From NCBI RefSeq assembly GCF_003443895.1, contig NZ_QQOA01000019.1, positions 1 through 64,000 on the forward strand: DNA of 64,000 nucleotides. Direction: 5' to 3'. The stretch is from Paraburkholderia phosphatilytica (lineage in GTDB: Bacteria > Pseudomonadota > Gammaproteobacteria > Burkholderiales > Burkholderiaceae). The first letter of the stretch is position 1. Every line of letters begins with the position of its first letter. The notes under the pieces are model-generated. The model ran no database searches and had not been told where the DNA came from. It worked only from the letters and a program-made list of their open reading frames with translations. The position numbers and the translations under genes were made by a program. Positions 18,554-27,542 of the stretch are shown here, one piece after another.

Positions 18554-19762
18554 ATGAAAACGAACACTAGTCCTGAAGCGCGCCAGACCGGGCCGTTCGC
18601 TTCAGTGTCGACGAAATCACTGTTCTATATTGGCTGCGTCTATGTGCTGATCGCTGCGGCGGCGTTTTGCCTCGCGCTGAAACCTGACAAACACATCGGT
18701 TTCAATGATTTTGGCTCCTTCTGGGAATCGGGACGCGCCGCTTCGCATGGCCTAGACCCTTATGCGAAGTACCCGCTCACCTGGGAGTTCGCTGATTCCG
18801 CAGCCGACCTCAACCTAAACCCACCGACAGTGTTGCCGCTGTTCCAGGCATTCGGAGCAGTCAATGCCCCGTTGAGCATGTGGCTTTGGACGTTTCTGAA
18901 CGCCGTGGCTTTCCTTGTGGCGGTCGCCGCGCTTCTCTGGCGGAAGCAATGGGCAGTTCCACGCAGCCACGTGTTGTGGGTCTTTCTCGCGCCGACTGTC
19001 CTCGACAGCCTGGTGCTCGGCCAGATCTATCTTGCGCTTTTTGCTATTTCGGCCGCGGCGTGGCTCTGCCTGGAACGCAACCGTCCCATAGTGGCCGGCG
19101 TGCTGATTGGACTGATCGTCGTAACGAAGCCGAACTTCGGACTTTGGCCGCTGGGCCTGCTGTTGGCTGGTCATCGACGGCCCGCGTTCGCGGCAGGCGC
19201 AACGGCCTTTGCCATGATTGCATTGTCGCTTTGCCTGTATGGCAGTTCGAGCTATTCCGAGTGGCTGGTGGCGATCGCGAGCCATCACTATGCGCACCTG
19301 AACGTGACTGAGGTGTCGCTCCGCGGATTCTTCGAGCGCCTGGCGTTGCCAACGCTCGCCCACACGATTCCGGTCATGCTGGGCGTTGGTGTAAGCGCAT
19401 GGATCTGGCGGATTCGCGGCAAGGCCGGTGTCGCTGATATCAGCCTGCTTGCGATGAGCACTGCAATTCTTGCGTCGCCGCTGGCGTGGTGTCACTACAC
19501 GTTGCTGATCGTGCCTGGCATGCTCGGCCGTCGCCTGAATGGGCCGACGACGGCCGGGGCGCTTCTGCTGGCTATCCCGATGTTCGTGCCGTTGATCGTC
19601 TTGCATGGCTTGTCTGGTACGACAATGCAAACTGCGTTGGCGGACAACATCTACTTCCTGGGAACCTGTCTTGTGTTCCTCGGGATCGGACTCGAAACCT
19701 TGGCCCCACCATATCGCCGATGTATCGGCGAGCCCGCGGGTTCGGCGATACCGTCCCGGTGA
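18554..19762 (+). CDS. GT87 / DUF2029 family membrane glycosyltransferase (copy B, divergent)
   Basis: A 402-residue membrane protein from the ATG at 18554; the frame extends further upstream but overlaps copy A. The family motifs are present in altered form: GFNDFGSFWESGRAAS, LNLNPPTVLPLF, LGQIYLALFA, VVTKPNFGLWPLGLLL and ASPLAWCHYTLLIVP. It is much more distant from copies A and C than these are from each other. It lies 52 bp after copy A in the same direction, so the three probably form a transcription unit interrupted by a decayed remnant. Confidence 0.82.
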   Translation: MKTNTSPEARQTGPFASVSTKSLFYIGCVYVLIAAAAFCLALKPDKHIGFNDFGSFWESGRAASHGLDPYAKYPLTWEFADSAADLNLNPPTVLPLFQAFGAVNAPLSMWLWTFLNAVAFLVAVAALLWRKQWAVPRSHVLWVFLAPTVLDSLVLGQIYLALFAISAAAWLCLERNRPIVAGVLIGLIVVTKPNFGLWPLGLLLAGHRRPAFAAGATAFAMIALSLCLYGSSSYSEWLVAIASHHYAHLNVTEVSLRGFFERLALPTLAHTIPVMLGVGVSAWIWRIRGKAGVADISLLAMSTAILASPLAWCHYTLLIVPGMLGRRLNGPTTAGALLLAIPMFVPLIVLHGLSGTTMQTALADNIYFLGTCLVFLGIGLETLAPPYRRCIGEPAGSAIPSR

Positions 19763-19772
19763 CAGATCGATC

Positions 19773-19905
19773 AATGCTTCAACGCGTCCGTGCGTCGCTC
19801 AACGCCAGCATCCTGACCACAAGCCCCTACCTCTTCAACCACGACACGATCTGGCTCGCGATCCCCAGCAACACTTACCGGGAAATCAGCGGGCTGAATG
19901 CGAAG
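19773..19905 (+). pseudogene. Remnant of a fourth GT87 gene (C-terminal piece)
   Basis: Read from 19773, the DNA encodes SPYLFNHDTIWLAIP, clearly related to SPYIYNYDTAWLAIP in copy A and SPYIYNYDTVWLAIA in copy C. The similarity fades after about 40 codons, and there is no room for the rest of the gene in the 207 bp between copies B and C. I read it as what remains of a tandem GT87 gene after deletion. Confidence 0.65.
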
Positions 19906-19969
19906 CCATCCCGATCGCGCGGTACGGCGACCGCGCAATGCTTTCGGTACCGTAGCAGCAGTCTCTGAC

Positions 19970-21229
19970 ATGAAACCAGATTCCGTTATCGCCCGTCATT
20001 CGAGCCGCGCGCACTGGCTGAATCCGGCACGCCTGCGCGCCTATTGCGCGACCTTCCTGCTTGCGTGCACGATCTTCGTGATCCATAACGCGTGGTTCAA
20101 CTGGAAGAAGTTCGGCATGCCGAACGGGTTCGATTTCTCGACCTTCTGGGCCGCGGCGCGCCTGACGATCGAAGGCCGCCCGCTCGACGCCTGGTCGCGT
20201 GACGCGCTCGGTCGTATCGCGCTCGCGATTTCGGCGAAAACGCCAGCGCTCGCGCCGTGGTTCTATCCGCCCAATTTCTTGCTGATTGTGCGGCCACTCG
20301 GCTGGCTGCCGTGCATCGTCGCCTATGCGCTGTTTTCGCTCGGCACGACGTGGATCTTCGTGCGCCTGCTGCGCCGCGTGTTGCCGATGCATGAAGCATG
20401 GCTGCCGATGCTCGGCTTCACCGGCCTGTGGCTCAATATCGCGCAAGGCCAGAACGGTGCGCTCACCGCCTGCTTTGCGCTGGGCGCGCTCTTGCTACTG
20501 CCGAAGCGCCCAGTGCTGGCCGGCATCTGCATCGCGATGCTGTCTATCAAGCCCCATCTCGCCATCCTGTTTCCTGTTGCGCTGGCGTGCGCCGGCATGT
20601 GGACGGCGTTCTTTTCCGCCGCCGTCGCGACAGCGCTTTTTACCGGCATTGCGGTCGCGGTGTTCGGCGTAGCGGCAGTGCCGGCCTTCCTGCATGCGCT
20701 GACCGAAGCGAACCGCTACATCGCGCAGGGTATCCTGCCGTGGAATCAGATGGCGAGCGTCTTCATCGCCTTGCGCATGCTGCATGTCCCCATCGGCATC
20801 GCCTACGCCGCGCAAGGTCTCGAAGCATTGACGGCGGCCGTCAGCGTCGCCTGGGTGTGGCGCCGTTCACATCACCACGCGCTGCGCGCGACCGCACTCG
20901 TCGCCGGAACCTTCATGGTCAGCCCGTACATCTACAACTACGACACCGTCTGGCTCGCAATCGCACTCGCGCTGTTCGCCTCGCATTCGCTGTGTACGGG
21001 CTGGCTGAGGGGTGAACGCGAAATTCTGGTGGCTGTATGGCTCTATCCGCTGGCCGGCCCGGTGTGCGCGCACTACCTGCATCTCGTCATTGGGCCGTTC
21101 GCGTTCGGTGCGCTGCTGTTTGTCGCAGTACGACGTACCCGCCACGAACTCGCCACGCAGGACGTGTCGCGTATCGCCGCGCCATCGTGCGCGCTTGCAA
21201 CGCATCCCGTTGAATCGTACGGTCGCTGA
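19970..21229 (+). CDS. GT87 / DUF2029 family membrane glycosyltransferase (copy C)
   Basis: From the ATG at 19970 the product has 419 residues and about ten membrane helices. The motifs are NGFDFSTFWAAARL, PWFYPPNFLLIV, AQGQNGAL, SIKPHLAILFP and SPYIYNYDTVWLAIA. The match to copy A covers nearly the whole chain, starting with RAHWLN against RPAHWLN, so the two are recent tandem duplicates. Predicted role: addition of a hexose from a polyprenyl-phosphate donor on the periplasmic side. The acceptor is unknown. Confidence 0.85.
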   Translation: MKPDSVIARHSSRAHWLNPARLRAYCATFLLACTIFVIHNAWFNWKKFGMPNGFDFSTFWAAARLTIEGRPLDAWSRDALGRIALAISAKTPALAPWFYPPNFLLIVRPLGWLPCIVAYALFSLGTTWIFVRLLRRVLPMHEAWLPMLGFTGLWLNIAQGQNGALTACFALGALLLLPKRPVLAGICIAMLSIKPHLAILFPVALACAGMWTAFFSAAVATALFTGIAVAVFGVAAVPAFLHALTEANRYIAQGILPWNQMASVFIALRMLHVPIGIAYAAQGLEALTAAVSVAWVWRRSHHHALRATALVAGTFMVSPYIYNYDTVWLAIALALFASHSLCTGWLRGEREILVAVWLYPLAGPVCAHYLHLVIGPFAFGALLFVAVRRTRHELATQDVSRIAAPSCALATHPVESYGR

Positions 21230-21418
21230 GCGTCATCGCATCGCAAGGCTGGTGAAGACTCGCCCGTGGCCGGCCCGCACCGTTACCGCGCATTCCGCAG
21301 AATAAATATTTTGAAAGACATATAAAGGACTGCGTCAACAAGACCGTAATCCTTGTTGAGGCGTTCCTGTCATCAAGGATCGCACCGGACAACAACCACA
21401 TACAAACGCATCCTTGCA

Positions 21419-22168
21419 ATGAAGATTCTGTCGAAACTGATGTTGCTCGCCCTGCCGGTCGCCCTTGCCGCGTGCGGCGGCGGAGGCGGCCAAACCTGTG
21501 CAACGAACTACCAGCTGCTGAAAAAGGAGTGCGTTCCCACCACCACGCACACGCCACCCGAAGGCATCTGGGCCGGCGCCTCGGCAGCGGCCACCTCGGT
21601 GCTCACGCTGGTGCTGGAGAACGGCCAGTACTACAGCCTGTACTCCAGTTCGGGCACGTTCGTCGCGCTTGTCCAAGGCACGATGACGGCCACCAACAAC
21701 GCGTTCAGCGACCCGGCCGCGGTCGCGTTCGTTGGCTCGACCACCGCCGAGGCGAGCGACCTCGAAGGCACTTTCGTCGCGCAGTCCTCGATCACCGGCA
21801 CCGCCGGCTCGCTGACCTTCAACGGCAGCTACAACTCCGTCTACGGCACGGCGCTCAACGTTTCGGACGTGGTCGGCACATGGACCGATGCGCTCGCATC
21901 GGGTACGTCGAGCCTGACGGTCGCAAGCGACGGCAGCTTCTCGGGCACGGCGGAAGGTTGCGCGATCTCCGGCACGATGACGCCGCGCACGACCGGTAAG
22001 CACGTGCTGGACGGCACGGTGCTGCTGCAGAACAGTGGCTCGACGACGTGCCAGTACGGCAATGGCACGACGCTGTCGTTTGAGGCAACGGATATCAACG
22101 GCGAGCTGATCGCGCTCGGCGTGACCGCGCAGCGCACGCTGCCGTTCGTGATGACGCTGGTTCGCTGA
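21419..22168 (+). CDS. Outer-membrane or periplasmic lipoprotein of unknown function
   Basis: A 249-residue protein with a classical lipoprotein signal: a basic start, a hydrophobic core and the lipobox LAAC at about residues 16-19, followed by a Gly run. The mature part contains repeated Gly/Ser/Thr-rich strands such as GTMTATNNAF, LEGTFVAQSS and LTVASDGSFSGTA, suggesting a beta-sandwich or small barrel. Short secreted Burkholderia lipoproteins of this pattern are common and uncharacterised. It is monocistronic and followed by a strong hairpin. Confidence 0.78.
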   Translation: MKILSKLMLLALPVALAACGGGGGQTCATNYQLLKKECVPTTTHTPPEGIWAGASAAATSVLTLVLENGQYYSLYSSSGTFVALVQGTMTATNNAFSDPAAVAFVGSTTAEASDLEGTFVAQSSITGTAGSLTFNGSYNSVYGTALNVSDVVGTWTDALASGTSSLTVASDGSFSGTAEGCAISGTMTPRTTGKHVLDGTVLLQNSGSTTCQYGNGTTLSFEATDINGELIALGVTAQRTLPFVMTLVR

Positions 22169-22188
22169 TTCGAAACTGGTAGGTGCTG

Positions 22189-22220
22189 GAAGGCGCGGAG
22201 CGCGTTGCGCTCGCGCCTTC
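22189..22220 (+). terminator. Hairpin behind the lipoprotein gene
   Basis: GAAGGCGCG plus AGCGC (one bulged G between them) pairs with GCGCT plus CGCGCCTTC around a GTT loop, giving 14 pairs. It begins 21 bases after the stop codon. The T-run is missing, so termination strength is uncertain. Confidence 0.55.
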
Positions 22221-22291
22221 GCGGCGAGCCGGATCGTCGCTTCGGCGCTTCAATCCCTCGCTTCGCAAACCATCGATTCAAACCCGCGTTC

Positions 22292-22318
22292 GGGCCGCAC
22301 GCATCGCTGCGGCGGCCC
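22292..22318 (-). terminator. GC-rich hairpin behind the sigma-54 activator gene
   Basis: GGGCCGC at 22292-22298 can pair with the GCGG...GGCCC run at 22309-22318. It lies 13 bases past the leftward gene's stop. There is no U-tract, so it is a weak call. Confidence 0.3.
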
Positions 22319-22330
22319 GGCGGCTGCGCG

Positions 22331-23707
22331 TCAGGTGCGCGCCTGGGTGGGCGACGCGTCGTCGTCGCCGCCTTCGACCGGACGCATACGGTGCGAGCTC
22401 AACAGTCGGTACAGCGTGACGCGCGACACGCCCAGTTCCACGGCTGCCTCGCCAAGCCGCCCGCGATGGCGCAGAAGCGCAAGCTCGATGGCCTGCCGCT
22501 CAGCCGATTCACGCGCCTGCGACAGCGTCACCGGCACGACTTCGACATGATCGGTCAGTTCGAGGTCCCGCGCGGTAATGCGCCGGCCTTCCGCCATCAC
22601 GATCGAGCGACGCACGCGGTTGCCGAGCTCGCGCACGTTGCCGGGCCACCCGTAGTTGCGTATCGCGATCAGCGCGTCCGACGTGAAGCCATGCAGCCGC
22701 TGGCTCGCCTCTTTCCTGAAACGCTCGAACATGTACAGCGCGAGTAGCTCGATATCCGAGCCGCGCTCGCGCAGCGGCGGCTCATCGACCTGCAGCACAC
22801 ACAGGCGGTGATACAGGTCGGTCCGGAAGCGCCCTTCGTTGACTGCGGATTCCATATCGACGTGCGTCGCGGAGATGATCCGCACGTCCACGTCAATCGG
22901 CGCGTGACCGCCCAGCCGGTCGACCTTGCCCTCCTGCAGGAAGCGCAACAGGCTCGCCTGGCTTTCGAGCGGCAGATCGCCGATTTCATCGAAGAAGACC
23001 GTGCCGCCGTTCGCCGACTCCACCCGGCCGATCTTGCGCTGGTTCGCGCCGGTAAACGCGCCGCGCTCGTAGCCGAACAGCTCCGACTGCATCAGGTGCG
23101 GCGGAATCGCGCCGCAGTTGATCGCGACAAACGGTTCGTTGCGGCGGCGCGAACGCTCGTGAATGGCCACCGCCGTCAGTTCCTTGCCGGTGCCGGATTC
23201 CCCTGAAATGAACACGGGCGCATCGGTCGTCGCGACCTTGCGGATCACGCGGAAGAGCGCCAGCATCACTTCGCTCGCGCCAACCATCTGACCTTCTCCC
23301 GACGGCGAGGCGTCGCCGAGCGACGGCTCTTCGAGCGACACCATCCCGCACGCATGACCGATCGCGTCGACGATGCGCTCCGGGCGCGCCGGCAGCGTGA
23401 TGTAGTCGAAGCAGTAGTCGCGCACGAGCCGGCGCAGACGCATGTCGCTCAGCTGACCCGCGGCGGCGATCGCCACCCAGCCGACGTTCGGCAGCGCGAG
23501 GCAGGCCTCGATCGAATCGAGGTCCGAACCGGCGAAGCCCGACAGATCCACGAGCCCGCCCGCGACCGGCCGGTCGCGCACGAGGCGCGCAACGGAGCGC
23601 GTGGACTGGACGGTCTCCACGTCCCAGCCCGCTTCGCGGAAGCGGGCGGTCAGGTCCGCGGAAGGTTCCCGCGAGAGATAGATCAGATGGCGCTTGTCCA
23701 TTTGCAT
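22331..23707 (-). CDS. VpsR-type sigma-54 dependent activator (Fis family)
   Basis: About 458 residues. The N-terminal domain (1-130) resembles the degenerate receiver of VpsR-like regulators; the usual phosphorylation pocket is not obvious. The AAA+ domain has Walker A GESGTGKE (about 169), the sigma-54 contact loop GAFTGA (about 215), Walker B TVFFDEIGD and arginine-finger segment FRTDLYHRL. A Fis-type helix-turn-helix (GEAAVELGVSRVTLYRLL) ends the protein. Several homologues (VpsR in Vibrio, BerB in Burkholderia) respond to c-di-GMP and switch on exopolysaccharide genes; that role is inferred here. Starts at 23707, 23701 and a GTG at 23761 are all possible. It is transcribed away from tadE. 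Confidence 0.88.
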   Translation of the reverse strand: MQMDKRHLIYLSREPSADLTARFREAGWDVETVQSTRSVARLVRDRPVAGGLVDLSGFAGSDLDSIEACLALPNVGWVAIAAAGQLSDMRLRRLVRDYCFDYITLPARPERIVDAIGHACGMVSLEEPSLGDASPSGEGQMVGASEVMLALFRVIRKVATTDAPVFISGESGTGKELTAVAIHERSRRRNEPFVAINCGAIPPHLMQSELFGYERGAFTGANQRKIGRVESANGGTVFFDEIGDLPLESQASLLRFLQEGKVDRLGGHAPIDVDVRIISATHVDMESAVNEGRFRTDLYHRLCVLQVDEPPLRERGSDIELLALYMFERFRKEASQRLHGFTSDALIAIRNYGWPGNVRELGNRVRRSIVMAEGRRITARDLELTDHVEVVPVTLSQARESAERQAIELALLRHRGRLGEAAVELGVSRVTLYRLLSSHRMRPVEGGDDDASPTQART

Positions 23708-24429
23708 GTCCGGCACTGGCGACTGCTCCCTCGGCCCAAAGTGTTCACTGATTGCGGTCACGGTGGTTCGTTATATCGACGTATTCGTTAAATCCACGCG
23801 CTTCGTGCAGTTCTCTCACGGTCTTTTCCACTGAGTGTATGACACGCCCTACGCAAGTACAGTACGGCGGAGCATTTACAGATCACGCGAAAATGCAGCA
23901 TAAGCGGATAATGCGCCGCCCCGTTCAACGGATCTGCCGCCATTCTCCACGCCGCGACCAGCCAGTCCGGACGAAACCCCAATATTCTGAACAAACCCGG
24001 CGTGGCGGGATAACCTGCGCCCGTCACGCCCGGCAGACGGTCCGCCACAGCTGGGCCGCCCTACCCATCAGATACTCCAACGACAAATCCGAGAGAAACT
24101 TGAACGGATTTCGTTGCGATCGCACCGGATACACAGTATGCGAATACCGCATTGTCGCATTGGTGGCGACTTCCTGCGCAAGCGGCATGCCTCGGCACGA
24201 CGAGTTCCGGTTCGCGCAATGCGTTCACGGACCGCATTTTAGCCAAACGTTTGCCTGCGCATTTTCCCTGCATCCGCTCAAGTGAACGGCATTCGCGCCG
24301 TTATCAATAGTTAGGGCGTCAAGCTCGATCGATAGACAGGCGGCGTGGCCGCTGATCCGGCCGTACCCGGATCTGTCCAGCGCGCACTGCGCCAATGCCC
24401 CTTACCTAACATTTCAGGGTTCGCTGCCG
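23708..24429. other. 722 bp divergent intergenic region between the activator and tadE
   Basis: No plausible gene is seen. It must hold the promoters of the activator and the tadEFG genes. A 10 bp palindrome CAAACGTTTG lies at 24244-24253. A GGCACG element near 24193 has GG followed ten bases later by TC rather than GC, so it is only a poor sigma-54 promoter candidate. Confidence 0.4.
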
Positions 24430-25074
24430 ATGAAAGCACGCACACCGAACCAGTGCAATTCAGACTGTCAGACCGCCGTGCGAAAGTCCGGCGCGGCGAT
24501 CGCGCGCGCCGCTGGCGCGCTGCCGCGTGGACTCTTTCGCGCCAGCCGCGCGTCTTCACGCTCGCTTGCAGCCTGCTGGGCGTCCGAGCAGGGCGCCACG
24601 GTGCTCGAATACATCATTGTTTTCCCGATGATGTTCGCCATTTTCTGGGGCTGCTTCCAGTTCGGCGTCACCTATGCCACCCAGTCGATGATGGACAACG
24701 CGGCGCGCGATGTCGCGCGCCTGATTCGCATTGGCACGCTGAACAGCAAGCAGCAGAGCACGTTTTCTTCGACCCTCGTGACGGACATCTGCAACGACCT
24801 GACGCTCTCGAGCTACAACCTCATTCCGAACTGCACGTCGAACATCCAGGTCTACCTGGCCGCCGCTCCGTCCGGTTCTCCGACCGGGTCGGGATTCACG
24901 TCGATGAGCGCCGCGACGCTATCCAACAACACGATCACACAGACTCAGGCGTACGTGTACTCGAAATACGACGTGCTGCTGGAAATCGGCTATCCGATGC
25001 CGTGGGCGTCCCCTTTCTACTCGGGTACCACGATGCTGCTTTCTACCGTGGCCTTTCAGACGGAGGCCTACTGA
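24430..25074 (+). CDS. tadE: TadE-type pseudopilin
   Basis: A 214-residue protein with the TadE class prepilin site EQG followed by ATVLEYIIVFPMM: Glu at +5 and Tyr at +6 after the processed glycine. One N-terminal membrane helix is followed by an extracytoplasmic domain. The leader before the cleavage glycine is unusually long (about 53 residues, basic). No internal Met shortens it, so either the start is a non-ATG codon or the leader really is long. The stop overlaps the next start (TGATG). Together with the next two genes it supplies minor pilins for the Tad machine. Confidence 0.85.
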   Translation: MKARTPNQCNSDCQTAVRKSGAAIARAAGALPRGLFRASRASSRSLAACWASEQGATVLEYIIVFPMMFAIFWGCFQFGVTYATQSMMDNAARDVARLIRIGTLNSKQQSTFSSTLVTDICNDLTLSSYNLIPNCTSNIQVYLAAAPSGSPTGSGFTSMSAATLSNNTITQTQAYVYSKYDVLLEIGYPMPWASPFYSGTTMLLSTVAFQTEAY

Positions 25075-25673
25075 TGCTGAACACGCTCCGACGACTCTGG
25101 AAACATTCGGGCGGCACCGCGGCAATCGAGTTCGCGCTCGTGATGCCGATGATGTTCGCCGTGATGTTCGGCATCTACGAACTGGGTGCCTTCGTGCGCG
25201 TGAACATGAAGGTGGCCAACGCCGCCACGTCGATCGCCGACCTCGTCTCGCAACAGGCGGCGGGCGCGACGGGCGGAACGAGTGGCACCTTTGGCAATTT
25301 CTGCACGGCCGGCAAGCTGACAATGTCACCCTACGCGACCAACAGCACGTCGGGCGCGGGCACTTTCTCAGCGGCCATTGCGAGCGTGACGAACTATACG
25401 AGTACAGGGGCCACGGTCGACTGGGAAAGCGATGCCTCGTGCGCCGTCACGGCGAGCAGCCTGGGCAGCACGGCGAAGACGCTCGCCACCACGCCAACCA
25501 ACGTGATTCCGACCGCCGGCACGCCCGGCGACAGCGTCATCGTGGTGAAGGTGACCTATCAGTACGGCTCGGCGATCAGCTACCTGTTCCCAGCGCTCAC
25601 GACGCTCACACAGGTCGCTTACGCGCGGCCGCGCAATAACCAGACGATCACCTGCACGGCTCCGTGCTCCTGA
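25074..25673 (+). CDS. tadF: TadF/TadE-like pseudopilin
   Basis: A 199-residue minor pilin whose ATG at 25074 shares a base with the previous stop. The leader ends SGG, followed by TAAIEFALVMPMMFAVMF: Glu at +5, then Phe, and a hydrophobic helix. The rest is a Thr/Ser/Ala-rich extracytoplasmic domain with three or four cysteines. Assignment as TadF rather than a second TadE rests on position between tadE and tadG, so the symbol is tentative. Confidence 0.8.
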   Translation: MLNTLRRLWKHSGGTAAIEFALVMPMMFAVMFGIYELGAFVRVNMKVANAATSIADLVSQQAAGATGGTSGTFGNFCTAGKLTMSPYATNSTSGAGTFSAAIASVTNYTSTGATVDWESDASCAVTASSLGSTAKTLATTPTNVIPTAGTPGDSVIVVKVTYQYGSAISYLFPALTTLTQVAYARPRNNQTITCTAPCS

Positions 25674-25683
25674 GGATGCCCTG

Positions 25684-27240
25684 ATGCACACACTCATCCC
25701 ATCGCGCTGTCTGCGCAACCCGCTTCACCTGTGGCGAGACACGCGCGGCTCCGTCACGGTCACCTTTGCGCTGTTGCTGGTTCCGATGATGCTGATCCTC
25801 GGGCTGTCGTTCGACTACGCACGTCTGGTGCAGGTGCGCGCCGCGCTGCAGAACGCAGTCGACGAGGCTGCGGTCGCGGGCGCAAGCGCATTCACTGGCA
25901 CGAGCGCCGCGACCACCGCGCAAACGGTGGCGACGAACTACTTCAATCAGGCCATCCTGCCCCCGGCATTGACGCGCGGTACTCCGACCGTCACGACCAA
26001 TGCCAACGGCACGACCAATGGCTCGATCGGAACCAACACCGCCGCGCCCGCCTACAGCGTGACGGTGACCGCGTCGGCCACCGTCAACCTGACCCTGCTC
26101 TCGCTCATATCACCGGCGATTACCGTCAATGCGACTGCTACGGCAGGTTCGCCGATCACTACCGCAAGCGCCAGTTTCCAGTCAACCGTAAAACAGGCGT
26201 GCGACCGGAACACGGCTTACCTCTACGAAGTCCCGACCAAATCTGGCGGCGGTTACGACTATTCAACAGTGCCGACTTTCTCGACGGGCTCGAGCGGAAA
26301 CTACTATTACATAACCAGCAGCGACACCACGGTGTCAGCGCCAAGCAACAACACGATGCCCACCATGACGCCGAATCAGCCGCTCGGCATCGCACTGTAT
26401 AACCAGACCAACGGCAACGTGAGCCGTAGCGGTTGCGGCGTGACAGGCGCGAACTCCTATGGCGCTCCCCCTAACGCCCAGCAATGGTTCTATTCGTCGC
26501 TCGTCGCCAATGGAGAATCGCCGAGTCAGAACACCAACTACACATACACGGTTACTGTCACTGCGCAGACCAGCAACGGGAACACGACGATCACGGGCGC
26601 ATCTGGCTCTCAACTGTACCAGGGCACGTGGACTTCGCTAGGCAGCTTTACGGTCCCTTCGGTGCAGTCCGGCTCCAACAATCTCTATCAGTTCATGGGC
26701 GTGAACGGCGGCCCCAGTTCGAATTGCAGCTCGGTAGTCAACTCATCGTCGACCAGCGGGCACGGCAGTTCGGCCGTCACCACTACCACCACAACTTACA
26801 CGTGCCAGACGCAGTACTTCACGACTGCAACGTCGACTCAGTCCAACTGTTCGCTTTACGTACAAACGGGACTTACAAACGGCAACGTCGCGTCCATGCC
26901 GACCAGCGCGCCATCGGCGGCAGTGCCCAACTGTTTCAATCCAGCCACGCAAACCGCAGCCAACTTCGCTCCCAGCTGCGCACAGATCTCAGCGATGAAA
27001 TCGGGTGGAGGCACTTCGGACATGGCAGCGGCAATCGCATTTTGGTGGGACGATGCGGGAGGGGAATCGCCGGGTGAGTCGAGCTACGGCAGCGGGCCTT
27101 CGACACACTGCTCGGCTGCATCTGTGAACGGCGCGGGCTATGGTGAAGACTGTCAGTACAAAAACAATTCCTTCGTCATGCAGTGCAACGTTTCAGGCGG
27201 CAGTGGCTCCGGCTACACGGAAGTCGTGTTGACGAAGTGA
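25684..27240 (+). CDS. tadG: TadG-like pilus assembly protein
   Basis: A 518-residue protein starting 10 bp after tadF. The N-terminal helix follows RGSVTVTFALLLVPMMLILG; this has the position of a prepilin site but threonine replaces the +5 glutamate, as in many TadG proteins. FDYARLVQVRAALQNAVDEAAVAGA is the conserved TadG/TadE-like segment after the helix. The long C-terminal part is Ser/Thr/Asn-rich with scattered cysteines and contains no obvious von Willebrand A metal site. It likely anchors or tips the pilus. A strong terminator follows. Confidence 0.85.
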   Translation: MHTLIPSRCLRNPLHLWRDTRGSVTVTFALLLVPMMLILGLSFDYARLVQVRAALQNAVDEAAVAGASAFTGTSAATTAQTVATNYFNQAILPPALTRGTPTVTTNANGTTNGSIGTNTAAPAYSVTVTASATVNLTLLSLISPAITVNATATAGSPITTASASFQSTVKQACDRNTAYLYEVPTKSGGGYDYSTVPTFSTGSSGNYYYITSSDTTVSAPSNNTMPTMTPNQPLGIALYNQTNGNVSRSGCGVTGANSYGAPPNAQQWFYSSLVANGESPSQNTNYTYTVTVTAQTSNGNTTITGASGSQLYQGTWTSLGSFTVPSVQSGSNNLYQFMGVNGGPSSNCSSVVNSSSTSGHGSSAVTTTTTTYTCQTQYFTTATSTQSNCSLYVQTGLTNGNVASMPTSAPSAAVPNCFNPATQTAANFAPSCAQISAMKSGGGTSDMAAAIAFWWDDAGGESPGESSYGSGPSTHCSAASVNGAGYGEDCQYKNNSFVMQCNVSGGSGSGYTEVVLTK

Positions 27241-27322
27241 ACACATGGTCGACAGAGCAGCCCAGTCCATCTCGCTGGTTTCTACGGCACGCTGAGGTAA
27301 GTTGACGACTTGGCAAGATCAG

Positions 27323-27365
27323 ACGGGACGGCATGGTGTCCATGAACACTATGCCGTCCCGTTTT
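27323..27365 (+). terminator. Intrinsic terminator of tadEFG
   Basis: ACGGGACGGCAT (27323-27334) pairs perfectly with ATGCCGTCCCGT (27351-27362), and GTGT pairs with ACAC inside, with a G-T pair between. A six-base loop and a TTTT tail complete a classic Rho-independent terminator for the rightward genes. Confidence 0.9.
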
Positions 27366-27468
27366 GCTCGGCGACAAAGAACACGCACCGAACGGCAGCC
27401 TGCCCCGCCGATGCTCGGGACGATTTCCAGACGCATGCGGCGCGAACAATTCGCCACCCAAACGCAGA

Positions 27469-27502
27469 ACGCCCGCGCCAGCCCGAAGGCCGGCGCGGGC
27501 GT
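27469..27502 (-). terminator. Intrinsic terminator of the tad operon with a UUCG tetraloop
   Basis: On the minus strand ACGCCCGCGCC plus GGCC, then TTCG, then GGCT plus GGCGCGGGCGT forms a 15-pair stem closed by the very stable UUCG tetraloop. It lies 40 bases past the last gene of the leftward operon. The following TTCTGCGTTT is moderately T-rich. Confidence 0.8.
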
Positions 27503-27542
27503 CGTCCCGCACAATCTCTCGAATGTCGCTTTCGCTTCCGGC

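Noticed and set aside
24190-24210. Sigma-54-like promoter upstream of tadE
   Set aside because: GGCACG is followed after ten bases by TC, not GC, so the -12 element is missing.
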